Source: Euglena gracilis (lineage: Eukaryota > Euglenida > Euglenophyceae > Euglenales). Taken from it: 64,000 bases of DNA. Location: assembly GCA_039621445.1 (NCBI GenBank), contig CP154956.1, positions 67,464,452 through 67,528,451 of the forward strand, written 5' to 3'. The position numbers and the translations under genes are program-made. The notes under the pieces are model-generated. The model was not told where the DNA came from. It did not search any database and was given only the letters and a program-made list of their open reading frames with translations. Each line of letters opens with the position of its first letter. Position 1 is the stretch's first letter. Positions 40,566-50,955 of this stretch are shown piece after piece.

Positions 40566-40935
40566 TTACCACTTTTTTTTGACCTTGTCAACTTTGAGAG
40601 TTTCCAATGTTTGACCAATGTTTGATTCAGAAACACATGTATTTTGGGGGCCTGTAATGCTGAGATCAAATTTGCAAAATTGTTTAAAATATTCTGATTC
40701 CCGTTGCAAAATGCCGTTTTCAGAGAGGAGTGCAAAGATAGAAAAAGAAGAAGAAAAACGTAATACCAAAGAACCCAAGGTTCGGTGTTAATACAACCAA
40801 TTTACCCTCAAAATGTTTATGCACATGCACCTCACAACCAAATAACAAATATCCTTCCAGCCTTTTTCCATCCACCATGCAAATTACAATAGCATGGCCC
40901 CAGCATATCGACAACAATAGCTTTCTCAATGAGTT
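40566..40935 (-). CDS. Candidate minus-strand gene fragment, unknown family
   Basis: Minus frame 40929-40720 reads HAIVICMVDGKRLEGYLLFG, CEVHVHKHFEGKLVVLTPNL, GFFG. A second frame takes over and reads FALLSENGILQRESEYFKQF, CKFDLSITGPQNTCVSESNI, GQTLETLKVDKVKKKW, stop at 40566. The patch is free of the window's repeats. The change of frame sits at a T-rich stretch (near 40740-40775), where either an indel or an intron is possible. Not recognised. Confidence 0.35.
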
Positions 40936-42199
40936 TCTGGCCTAGATCCCCTGGGGGAGGGGAGGGGGAGGGGGAAATGCCACCCACCACATCTTGTAGA
41001 ATTACAACCGCGGAAAACAGGATTTTTTTTGTCAGGTTTCACAAAACAGAGAGGTCTGAAACAGGCTTTTTTTGAGAGTATACTAACATGACCCTCCCTA
41101 TATGTCACCCCCCCCTAATTGTTGGTGGGGGTGGCGACAATTAGGGGGGTACCGGATTACCCATCCTATGGACAATACAATAGGGTAAATTGAGTACCCC
41201 CCCCCCCCCCAATTGTCACCCCCAATTGTTGCCAGGCGGGTCAAAAACGCTCCCTGGGGGTGCCATATAGGGGGGTCACATTACTATGTTATATGTATTA
41301 CCATGTATATTACCATATCACCATGCACCTGGTCCCCCCCCCCCCCCCGAGCTGTCCCCCTCCCCCGCACTGTTCCCATTGGGCTGCAAAGGGTCCCGGG
41401 GACGGGAATAGCTCGGTGCGGGGGGGGGGGGCATGGTATCCATTTTATGTCCCTGATCACCATCTTGATAGTCAACAATTTCTTCTGGAAAAAGCATTTT
41501 TCGTGAATTTTTAGGTGGACAAGTTTGGTTTGGTACATTGCATGGGGGATGCGAAGTCATCTTGTACAATCAGTGTGCAGGTTCACAAAGACATTCCCAC
41601 TAATTCCATTTGAATCTTTGCATCTGCTGTGAAATTTTAAGTTCCTTTGTTCAGATTGTTTTAGACAGGTTTCCCCCACAAAATTGTCCATGAGGGCCTA
41701 AATTTCTTGGGTCAGAGGGTCAACTATTCATGTCCCCGGGGGCCCTAACGGAGGACATCTCCAGCCGGGGGCCAACAAAAATGTCCGGCCGGGTCCAACA
41801 ATTGTGTCTGTCAGCTGTAATTGAACATTTGGGTCCGAGGAATTTTTTTATGCGCCGATTTTTTTTGCCCTCTCTCTAAAGGAATTTTTGACCCCCCCTT
41901 ATTTGACCCCCCCCCCCCCCCCGTATTTGAGCATTTGGGGGGTCCTTTGGCCCGTGGGCGTGCTCAAATAAAGGGGGGTGGTAAGTTTGGTGGAGGAAAC
42001 ATAACTGGTCATGGGTGCCATCCATTTTTCTGCTTCCATCACTTGAGAAAACAATTTTTGTACTTTTCATACACTTTCTCATGGTCAGATTTCAAAGGAA
42101 GTCCTCTTCAAGGAGGTCAAAATCCGCAATCGACGCAAAAACCACCAAATATTTCCCCCCACCCAAACTTTGGAGGTTGGGCAGTATGGGGGGGGGGGG
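40936..42199. other. No gene seen; CCCCTAATTGTCACC and TTATTTGACCCC repeats
   Basis: 41100-41285 is the relative of 9700-9835. 41640-41810 (GTCC-rich, GGCCAACAA-type) is unassigned. 41850-41995 has GAATTTTTGACCCCCCCTTA and a G/C-tract hairpin repeated near 43380-43540. Confidence 0.4.
41321..41436. mobile_element. CCATGC...GCATGG element, copy 3
   Basis: CCATGCACCTGGTCCCCC to GGGGGGCATGG with inner CCGAGCTGTCCC/GGGAATAGCTCGG. Right flank is TA; the left flank (CA) has lost it. Shares GGGTCCCGGGGACGGG with 46905-46979. Confidence 0.5.
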
Positions 42200-42610
42200 C
42201 TGTGGACCCCCCAGTGAAGTTCATTGATGAACGTTCACCGGGGGTGGGGGGAGGGGGGTCTTTCGGCGGTGAAGTTCACCGGTGAATTTCACCATTTTTG
42301 ATGGTTGGGGATGAAATTTTGATGGGTGAAGTTTTGCTCCTTTTCCTCTCAAAATGGTCATTTTGAGGTTGATGGTTCATGGAATTTATCGAAATTTCCG
42401 AAAACTCGCCCAAAATGTCATTTTGGCCATTTTTATTAAAAAAGTGCTCTTTTGGTGAACTTCACTGGTGAAGTTCACGGCTGGGTTAGGCAGGGGGGGA
42501 GGGGAGGTCTGGGACCCCCCCGGTGAACTTTCAAACAGTGAACTTCACCCAGGGGGACGGGGGTCCAAAGTCCCAAAGTTCACCACCTGATCTCCCTTTG
42601 GCCCAGGGGG
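42200..42610 (+). repeat. GGTGAACTTCACC repeat, left copy
   Basis: Multiple GGTGAAGTTCACCGGTGAA palindromes, TTGATGGTTCATGGA, TATCGAAATTTCCGAAAA and CCCAAAATGTCATTTTGGCC. Colinear direct copy at 44185-44535. Confidence 0.75.
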
Positions 42611-42751
42611 AAGTTGATTGGGCTGATATTGTGAACCAAAATTTTTGAGGCTAAGCATTGCGGGGGCCTTTGGGGGGGGGGGCGGGTGCCTTTGGTGCCG
42701 GTCGCCGCCCCCCAAAGTGCCCTTGACCTCAAGGCTATTCCTCGTTTTCAG

Positions 42752-42924
42752 GATCAGTGGGACGTCCCCAAAAACTCACACTGTGGGTAAACAAACTGAC
42801 TCATATGGACGACTTTATTGCGGGTCAGTGGGCCTATCCGAGAGGCGGCAACCAGCCAGAAATTTGGCCAGTGTGGTGCTGGGGGCAGGCCATTGGTACA
42901 AGTGGAAGAATCCTGGCGAACTAA
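42752..42924 (+). CDS. Candidate terminal exon, Trp-rich, unknown family
   Basis: After CTATTCCTCGTTTTCAG, a strong acceptor-like border ending at 42751, one frame stays open to TAA at 42922-42924: SVGRPQKLTLWVNKLTHMDD, FIAGQWAYPRGGNQPEIWPV, WCWGQAIGTSGRILAN. The patch is non-repetitive. No start is needed if it is an internal or last exon. Not recognised. Confidence 0.4.
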
Positions 42925-43077
42925 CAATAATTGGGAAGAAAAGCCCGCGGATAGACCCCGGCTCGGGCATCAATCCGGGACCCCAACCTGCAAACATGAC
43001 AAACTTTCACCTCTTATTGCAGGTTTGTTATGTGCAACACATATGAATAATGAGGATTTATTTTTCCTTTTTTTGAG

Positions 43078-43165
43078 TGTCCAAAGCACTCTGAACGTCG
43101 ACGAGTGGACAAAAGTAATCTATGATGACAAAATGGGTGTGGATGTGCACATTTGTTTTACATTT
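43078..43165 (+). CDS. Candidate short exon
   Basis: After a T-rich stretch ending TTTTTTTGAG, the frame reads VQSTLNVDEWTKVIYDDKMG, VDVHICFTF before a CA-rich microsatellite. Weak, no family. Confidence 0.2.
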
Positions 43166-43184
43166 GTTTGTTCGCGCGCACGCA

Positions 43185-43245
43185 CACACACACACACACA
43201 TACACACGCATGCGTGCACGCACGCACGCGCATGCACGCACGGAG
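43185..43245. repeat. CA / CG-rich microsatellite
   Basis: CACACACACA followed by GCACGCACGCAC-type units. Confidence 0.8.
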
Positions 43246-43895
43246 CCCCCCCCCCCCGTGCTGCCTAACCTCCAGGGTTCTGCAGACTATAAACTTTCAT
43301 TTGGGTTTCACATCATTTTCGTGGTTTTTCACAATTCCACAACCCCCCCCCCCTTATTTGATCCCCCCTTAATTGAGCATTTGGGTCTGGGGAAGAAATT
43401 CTTTTAGGGGAAGAAATTCTTTTAGGCGCCGAAGGCCCCGGAATTTTTTTGTGCTTTCTCAAAGCCGAATTTTCGACCCCCCCCTTAATTGGGCATTTGG
43501 GGGGTCCTTTAGGCCATAGGTGTGCTCACATAATGGGGAGGTTGTGGTAACTTAGCTTTCAATCATACAGGATGCCTCAGACCTGAGGTTTTCGAAATGG
43601 GTAATATCCCTTTATTTCGCTGTATGCAAAATACTTTACTGATTTTTCGATATTTCTGGACCAGTACCCCCAAAATAGATGATAAAAAATATCCACAAGA
43701 CAATGAATCTAGCGATGTGCTCCTTGGGGGTCCCCTCCTGGGGAAACCTGGTACAAAGCACCAGATTTTTTTTGAGTGACTTCAAAACGTGTCCCAAAAT
43801 TGCCTTTTTTGGGTGCTTTTTTTTTAACAACAAAGCCCGGGGAAGAACGCTTTTGGTTCCAGAGGGGTCCTCAAACTCCCCTTCCTCGGAAAAAT

Positions 43896-44030
43896 ATGGT
43901 CGCAACGTCTTGGGGCTTGAACCCTAAGAATGCTGTTTCCGATCAAGTGATTTGGTTACAGGGGTTACAGGGGTCTTCATGGCCCGTGTTTGAAGGCAAC
44001 GATGGAAAATTACTGCTGTCGCAACTCTGA
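43896..44030 (+). CDS. Candidate 44-codon ORF
   Basis: ATG at 43896: MVATSWGLNPKNAVSDQVIW, LQGLQGSSWPVFEGNDGKLL, LSQL, stop. Coding-like composition, partly over a GGGGTTACAG duplication. It could also be the end of a longer frame from 43776. Unknown. Confidence 0.25.
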   Translation: MVATSWGLNPKNAVSDQVIWLQGLQGSSWPVFEGNDGKLLLSQL

Positions 44031-44113
44031 GCCACCTAAACTCCGTCATTTCCTTGGGAGAATTTTTCAAGCCGTTCCAAGGATGGAGTGTGCACACATG
44101 CATTTTTTTTGCA

Positions 44114-44116
<3 letters not shown>

Positions 44117-44189
<73 letters not shown>
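44117..44189. repeat. (GT)n microsatellite
   Basis: An uninterrupted GT run of about 72 bp. A shorter one lies at 44568-44590. Confidence 0.95.
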
Positions 44190-44191
<2 letters not shown>

Positions 44192-44535
44192 CGGTGAACT
44201 TCATCGGGGGGGGGGGGAGGAGGGTCTTTCGGCGGTGAAGTTCACCGGTGAACTTCACCGTTTTTAATGGTTGGGGGTAAAATTTTGATGGGTGAAGTTT
44301 TTGCCCGTCATTTTGTGGTTGATGGTTCATGGAGTTTTATCGAAATTTCCGAAAATTTGCCCAAAATGTCATTTTGGCCATTTTTGGCCAAAAAACGTAC
44401 TCTTTTGGTGAACTTCACCAGTGAAGTTCACTCCGGGACCCCCCCCCCCGGTGAACTTTCAAACGGTGAACTTCACTCAGGGGGGGGGAGCGAGGGTCCA
44501 AAGCCCCAAAGTTCACCACCTGATCTCCCCTGGAC
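44190..44535 (+). repeat. GGTGAACTTCACC repeat, right copy
   Basis: Partner of 42200-42610 with the same motif order. Confidence 0.75.
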
Positions 44536-45104
44536 TGCAACTGCAGAAATTGTTATTGGCAATAGATGTGTGTGTGTGTGTGTGTGTGCGTGTGTTTCTT
44601 TTATGAACAATTCATTTTTGAAATTAATTCGAGCGTTGATTCGCTGATTTGGACAGGATCCCTTGCCCACTCTTGGCTAACACCCCGACACATTCCCGGT
44701 GCAAGGTCTTTGGGTTGCAAACACTGATGAATAAAGGGGGGAAGACCCAAAGGAAATATTTTTTTTTGAATTTGGGAAAGACAGCAAAGTTCGGAAATTT
44801 ACTAGGACAAAAAACAGCCCGACCAGGAAAAGCTTTGCAGCCTGCTGCAATTCCAGTTTTCTCATTTTGGAACTTCTAGCCTCAAATTGTCCAAAAGTCA
44901 GATGATCCGGGCACCTGAGCATTATCGATGTGATTGGATTTCCGGGCCCCCAAAGTGAATAGCCCATAGGTTAGGGGACGATCCCTAGTTTCTCCAGAGC
45001 CCTTGGGTTACCCGCAACTCCCCGCCAGTCCGGAGATATGGCCCGAGCAAAAAAGTTGTCTGCTGGCAGGGTCGAAGCTTGTGTTCTGTTCAGGTTTTTA
45101 TGCA
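44536..45104. other. No gene seen; partial family E
   Basis: Around 45000-45050, GCAACTCCCCGCCAGTCCGG and GAGATATGGCCCGAGCAAAA match the E-type ends near 50920 and 63925. The rest is unassigned. Confidence 0.35.
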
Positions 45105-45225
45105 CAATTTGTGGCTGAGCCTGGATTTCAGCCTGAAACCGGGTTCAGTAGGAGGGCCCCCTTTGGCCCCCCCCCCTGTTGAACCCGGGTTCAGGCTGAA
45201 ATCTGGCGTCAGCCACAATTTGTTT
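45105..45225. repeat. Hairpin related to 2972-3084
   Basis: GTGGCTGAGCCTGGATTTCA pairs with TGAAATCTGGCGTCAGCCAC around C-tract DNA. Confidence 0.7.
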
Positions 45226-45419
45226 AAAACCGTGTTCAGAGCCCGCCAAATGCCTGCCCTGACATTCCTTACATCATTAGAGAAAAATACAAAACACATG
45301 AAAATCCGATGAAAAACGCCCCCCCCCCTGAAATTTGTGCTGGCCACGGATGCTTGCCCTGAAAGTTCTGGCACCATCCGTGTGAACACACATTTTTCTT
45401 TTTCCCCCCCGCATCCTTG

Positions 45420-45680
45420 CTATGGCAAAACGCATGGTGAACCTTGTGGAAGATCTGTAACCACCACCCCCTAAAACGGAACTGTTCCCTGCTCTTGCGG
45501 TGTACCAGGAAGATGTCAAGGAGCCAAAGGTTGACCCCCTTTGTGGCAATTTGCTGGTGAAAGGCAGAAAAATTTAGGCCCTAAGGGTAAAGAGCTTGCT
45601 GGTGTGGCCAACTGTTTGGAGTTCTCCAAACTTTGTGAACACATCAAAGCCGTCTTTTCCCTGTGTGTATTTGCTTCAAT
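45420..45680 (+). pseudogene. Recombinase N-terminal relic, copy 5
   Basis: ATGGCAAAACGCATGGTGAA begins MAKRMVNLVEDL then a stop. It continues in frame fragments PPPKTELF, ALAVYQEDVKEPKVDPLCGN and, after frameshifts, nucleotide matches to the AKSGTVGAELA...CLEFAKLCQH part (GAGCTTGCTGGTGTGGCCAA, TTTGGAGTTCTCCAAACTTT). Clearly dead. Confirms the family's upstream T/C tract before ATG. Confidence 0.6.
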
Positions 45681-45699
45681 GCGTTGGCCAGCACACACA

Positions 45700-45840
45700 A
45701 TGAAATACTGAATGCCTGCCCTGACATTTGTGGCTGGCCACGGATGCCTGCCCTGAGATTCGTGGTTGGCCAGGATGTTTGCCTTGAAATTCGTGGTCGG
45801 CCACAAATGTCTACCCTGAAATCCGTGTTCATGACCACAA
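45700..45840 (+). repeat. TGCCTGCCCTGA(A)ATTCGTGG minisatellite
   Basis: Four to five units of about 33-36 bp with GGCCACGGATGCCTGCCCTG. The same sequence borders 32-bp arrays at 3935-3955 and 15575-15600. Confidence 0.65.
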
Positions 45841-46904
45841 AAAGCAGGGCACACATTTAGCTGGGTTATTATAATTTTCTTTACTTATGTTTTTCCATGT
45901 TTGGAGAAGACAAGCTCTCTTTTGTTTCATTAGTACTACCCGGACCACGCCATACCACCCCTCACACACCCTCTTGTACCCACCCCCTCTTGTGGTAAAT
46001 TTAGTGGTAAATATGCATGTGGCCGGGGGGGGGGGGGAGGTATCACCATGCCCCCCGGACCTTGTCCCATACAGGCTGCAGTGGGTCAGGGTCAGGCTTG
46101 TGCTTAGTCGGGTGCCTACCCCATGGGGGGGGGATGCTAGGGGCAGGCACCCCATAGCAGCCGATCCGACCCCCCCGGGGGGGGGGGGGGTAGGGTTTTG
46201 GGGGGTGCCTGCCCCTAGCAGGCACCCCCCTCCGACCCCGGCGCCGAAGGCACCGGAGGCCCGGAAAAGGCCATTTTCAATGAAAATTTTCTGGGTCCCC
46301 CCTGGACCCCTATCCCCCCCCCGGGGGGTGTGCCTGCTAGGGGCAGGCACCCTATAGCGCCCCCCCCCTCCCCCCCCAGTTGGTAAGCACAAGCATGGTC
46401 AGGGTATGTGACAAGATGGGGGTTTGAAAATGCTGGCAAAAAAAGAAATTTTGGATGTGGAATGGCTTTGACCATTAAGGAACAACATGGGCAAACAACT
46501 TGGGATATTGAATTCTGGGCTCCTTTTGGGGCGAAAATTTGCCAATAATGGGTTGGTCCCCCCTCTCTCAGGTGGTCCCGAACCCCCCTCGAGTGGGGAG
46601 CAAAACCCTGGAAGGAGCTTTGCTTTCTTTTTATCTGTGCAAAAAGTGTTGAGGAAAGTTTTGGACCCAGAATTGACCCCCAAAAGGGGGTCATGGGAAG
46701 GTGGGTGCCCAAACCCCTCTGGCTCTTAAAAAACATCTGTTTGAGAGAGGGGAAATGGGTTGTGGTTATCCACATTTTTGACCATTTTTTTGCATTTTTA
46801 TGTGATTTTCAGAAAAATGTGCATTTTGCGCCTGTTTTGTGTTTGTTTTTTTGTGTGCATTTTGTGTGCATTTTGCAGAGTTTCTGTTGGTGCAAATAAA
46901 TATA
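45841..46904. other. No gene seen; GGGGCAGGCACC hairpins
   Basis: 46120-46370 has GCTAGGGGCAGGCACC in alternating orientation around C/G tracts and GGCGCCGAAGGCACCGG. The remainder is unassigned. Confidence 0.45.
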
Positions 46905-46979
46905 CCATGACCCCCCGAGCTTTGGTACACTTTTTTTTATGAAGAACGTGAAGGGTCCCGGGGACGGGGGGGGGCATGG
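46905..46979. mobile_element. CCATG...GCATGG element, copy 4
   Basis: A 75-bp unit from CCATGACCCCCCGAGC to GGGGGGGGCATGG; left flank TA, right flank CA. Smallest member of the family at 18395 and 33922. Confidence 0.45.
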
Positions 46980-48512
46980 CATTTGACTGTTGTATTTTGT
47001 TGTTTTTTTTGTTTGAATTGTTGTTTGAATTGAATTGTTGTTTGTTTTCTGGCAGCTCTTTTTATTTTGCACTAATTTGGGTTCAAATTGGGGCATCATT
47101 GTCATTGGATGGTGGGCAGAGAGCAGCGTCTTTTTCCGGATTTCCCATTTTTTTTGTGTTTTTGCCCATTTTTTTTTGCGCATTTTTGGGTATTTTCCCC
47201 CAAGGTTGGCCAAAATGCATCTCCAGTCCGAATACATGGCCCGAACTAAGTTTTTTTCATGTTTCCAAAACACCTCGGAAATGAAGCAAAATCAAAGGAA
47301 GTGTCCGGTGACCCAAACTGAAGCCCTTGGAACTCCCAATTTCCACTTGATACTCACAGTTTCCGGGATGTTTTGCCATAATTTTGGCAAAACAGCTTTG
47401 GCAGTTGGTACTTTTGCCCAAAAATTTTTGACTTTTTTTAAAAATATTTGTGTATTTTTGCCATAATTTTGCACATTTTTGCCAAAAATTTTGAAACCTT
47501 TTTGAACCGTTTTGTGTAAGATTTGGGACTCCGTGGTCTGGCGGTTTTGGAGCTTTTTTTTTCAAGTTTTTGAGACTCCAATTTTTTTTTGTTCCCTTTT
47601 GCCTGTAGTGTGTTTTTTTTTGGAATGGCTGTCCATCCAAACCCCGGCATAGCTGGCAGCTCGTTCAAATAAAAGATGTCTTTTCAAAAAAATTTGTTTT
47701 TAAAACAACAGCAAAGCAAAACACCGCTGAGGGTTGTGGGCAATTGTTTTTTTCACTCAAACAAAGGACTCAGGATGGAGTCCTGGGGTCCGCTGGCAGG
47801 GCTAACTGGTGGAAAATTTTCAGTATCCACTTGCTGAAAATGCCCATTTTTGGCAACAAAATCAGCCAAAAAGCACATCCCCCCCCCACTTTGCACCCCC
47901 TCCCCCCTCCCCCAATAGACTGGCCAATTCCGGCAAGGCTGCAAAAGGGCTCAGAAACCTCCAAGAGCGTCCATTTTGAAAATTTTAAAAAAAATGAATA
48001 AGAAAAGTCATGACAAATACCACTATGCACAAAAAAACGTCCAATTTTGCACAAAAAAGGGGTGGGGTCCTCGAGCCCCCCCCCCCAATTATCCCCCCCC
48101 TCCCTCCACCCTTCAGGCACAAAAGCTGGCCACCCCGGGGAACACTTTGGGGGGTAATTTGCTTTCTGCGCCTTTGGTGTCGAAGGCAAATGGCCATTTT
48201 GAGGGGGTGAATTTGGCAAAATTTTTGGTGACTTGGGGGGGGACATTTCGAGGGGGGGTGAGGGTTCTTTCATGATCCATTTGCACCGGGTATGATCTGA
48301 TTTGCATCCGCTGTGTTGCTCTGAAGAACCGCGGGGTTGCAGTGGTTTGTTCAGAGATCGCACATCCCGTGATTTTTTGTATTTAGAGAGCATTTGCAAA
48401 ACGTCCCAAAATTTTTGACCACCAAGTTTGAAAGTTTTTACAACAGAATCTCAAAAAATCTAAGATTTTTGGCGAAAGGTCTCATGCGTTTTGGCAAAAG
48501 AACTCAAAATTA
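46980..48512. other. No gene seen; T-rich spacer, family E and GGCGCC-type fragments
   Basis: 47265-47360 is family E in reverse. 47680-47750 resembles the A/T-tract repeat at 27300. 48160-48260 has the CATTTTGAGGGGG and G-tract unit. Open frames are dominated by F/K from T tracts. Confidence 0.4.
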
Positions 48513-48900
48513 ACCCCCCCCCCCCAAATATAAAGCCCCCCCTGGGGGGTTTGGTTTTGCTGCCCAAAAATAAAGCCCCCCCCCCCCCGGCATGGAGCCA
48601 GACGCTGATGTCATTCAGGAATTAGTCGAAAATTTTTGGGTGGATACAACATTTTTTTTTCACCAGAAATGCTCCATTTTGGATAAAAATTGCACATTTT
48701 TGCGAAAAAATAGGTGGTACACAACGAAAAATTGGTATGAAATTGGTATTTGGCTGCAATTGAAGGCCGCCGAAGGTCACAGAGGACACCCGAAGAAGTT
48801 TGATTTCCCTCCCCAAATATAAAGCCCCCCCCCCCCCCTGAGGGTCTTGAAATCCCGTCCATGAAGCCGGGGAGGGGGCTTTATATTTGGGGGGGGGGGG
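48513..48900. mobile_element. TTA-flanked element with CCCCAAATATAAAGCCCC termini
   Basis: ACCCCCC tract plus CAAATATAAAGCCCCCC at the left mirrors GGGGGCTTTATATTTGGGGG at the right. TTA lies on both outer sides (48510-48512, 48901-48903). The motif also appears inside near 48795. TTA duplications suit PIF/Harbinger-type elements. No gene. Confidence 0.6.
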
Positions 48901-49734
48901 TTATGTTAAAAGTGGTCAACAATTTTGGCAGGAGGTCCCAAAATTGTGTGTTAGGTGTAACAGTGTTTTGATTTCCTTGCAACTCCATGGCTGGCCCGAG
49001 TTATGGCCATTGTATGGAGGTTTCAGGGTTTCGCTCCCAATACTGTGCACCTTGGCCTGTTTCGATTTATCCGTTTTTGGACTATTTCGGGGTCAAAAAA
49101 ACGCCCTGTGTTCATGTCCGCCAAATGCAGCGCAGATGCGGGGCCTCTGTTACAATGTACATTTTCTCAAGATATTTTTGCAAGATCAATGTTTTCCCCC
49201 AAAGTCCCACTTGGCTAAATGGAGTCGAAACTGGAGGGGGGCTGGCTAATCCTTCCCAGTTTGGACCCCTTGTCGGCTGAATAACTCGGGCGTGGCGTGG
49301 AGTTGGGGGTCAAACGAAGGAGATTCAGATTACCGGATCCAGTCCATAGATTCATTTAGTAACACCTGTGTGCGCCATGGGTCAGATTTTGGCCTGGCGA
49401 AAGCAGTGTTTTCGACTGATTTTGACTGGATTTTGGGTGGGTGGGTCGGTGGGTGGGTGGTTGACCCGGGTCAACACGGCCCGGTCAACGCGGGGAGGGG
49501 TTGTGGGTGGGTGGGCTTTCAAAAAAGGTGGGTGGGTGGGTTTGGGCCTGGGGGAGGGGGGTTATGATCCAGTCGCTCACAATTTTAATTTTTTTCTGGG
49601 AATGGGTCCGGGATCATGGTGATAACCCATGATTTTCATCACCGAACCAGGGACGGGGTGGGGAGGGGGTTTGTACCAGGGTGTGATGTAGAGCTGAGCT
49701 CTTTGGGAGATTTTTTTCTCTCGATTTTTTCGAC
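48901..49734. repeat. Family E-like, GTGGGTGGG and family P remnants
   Basis: 48940-49290 carries TTTTGATTTCCTTGCAACTC, CTCAAGATATTTTTGCAAGA and GAATAACTCGGGCGTGGCG. 49435-49560 repeats GGGTGGGT. 49590-49650 is P in reverse. Confidence 0.5.
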
Positions 49735-50955
49735 TTTTTTGGCCCGGTTTTGACCCAAAGTCAATGCGTTGGCGGCCCAAAACGGGGCGCTGCTGGGTCG
49801 AAAGCCGCTCGTTTTCGGCTCAAAATCACTTTGTCCGGGTCCGGGGGGCCAAAAAACATGGTTTCGGGCAAAAAAAATTTTCAAAAATTTTCGACTTTTT
49901 GACCCAAAAATGGCTAAGTCCACCGCTCGGGGGGCGGGCCCCCCAGCCATGGGGCATGGGGGGTCCGGGTCGGAAAAATTTTTTTTCGCTCCAAAACACT
50001 TTTTTTGATGTTCTGAAGTGAAAAAAAGTGTTTTTGAGCAAAAAAAAATTTTCAAAATTTTGGCGCCCGACCTGCCTCCCGACCCCCCCTCGCCCAGCCG
50101 CCCTCGGACCCCAGGGGTCCCCGAATACCCAAAACTGGCTCAAAATCGCGCAACCAGACCCCGACAACCTCAAAAAACGGTCAACCCCCCCCTAAACCTC
50201 ATGATTGACCCCCTGGTTTGGGTCCCAACTCCTCGTCTAGCCCGAGATACGGCCAATTTACGGTTTCAGGCCCCGAAATGGCCAGAACTGGCAAAACTGG
50301 CCCAAAACCTCAAAACTGCCGTATCTCGGGCTAGGCGAGGAGTTGGCCCAAACCGCGCATACTGATCGATAGGGCCTTCCAAAGATGACAAATGAGGTCC
50401 CCCATCACTTTTCCTCAACTCCGCAGCGTTTTCGAGATATTTTGAATTTTCTGATTTTTTTGACCCCAGCCCGGCCGCCCTCGAACCCCCCCGCAGGGGC
50501 CCCCGAATACCCAAAAACCGGCCCAAAATCGCACAACCAGACCCCGGGAACCCCAAAAAACGGTCAACCCCCCCCCCTAAACCTAATGATTGACCCCCTG
50601 GTTTGGGTCCCAACTCCTTGTCTCGCCCGAGATACGGCCAAATTACGGTTTCGGGCCCTGAACACGCCCGAAATGGCCAAAGCTGGCAAAACTGGCCCAA
50701 AACCCCAAAACGGCCGTATCTCGGGCTAGGCGAGGACTTGGCCCAAACCGCGCATACCGATCGATCAGGCGTCCCAAAGTTGTGGAATAACGTCCTCTTT
50801 ACTTTTCCTCAACTCTGCAGCATTTTCGAGATATTTTGATTTTTTCAATTTTTTTGACCCCAAAATGACCCTGTAATTTTCCCGGGAAAAAAAACGGTGG
50901 AGAACTTTTTTTGCTCGGGCCATATCTCCGGACTGGCGGGGAGTTGCGGGTAACG
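49735..50955 (+). repeat. 1.2-kb segment duplicated at 62745-63962
   Basis: One D unit, GGGGG/CCCCAGCC hairpin, AAAAAGTGTTTTTGAGCAAA, then two units spaced about 380-390 bp containing CACAACCAGACCCC, CCCTGGTTTGGGTCCCAACT, GAGATACGGCCAA and CTGATCGATAGGGC. Colinear along its whole length with 62745-63962. Confidence 0.8.
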
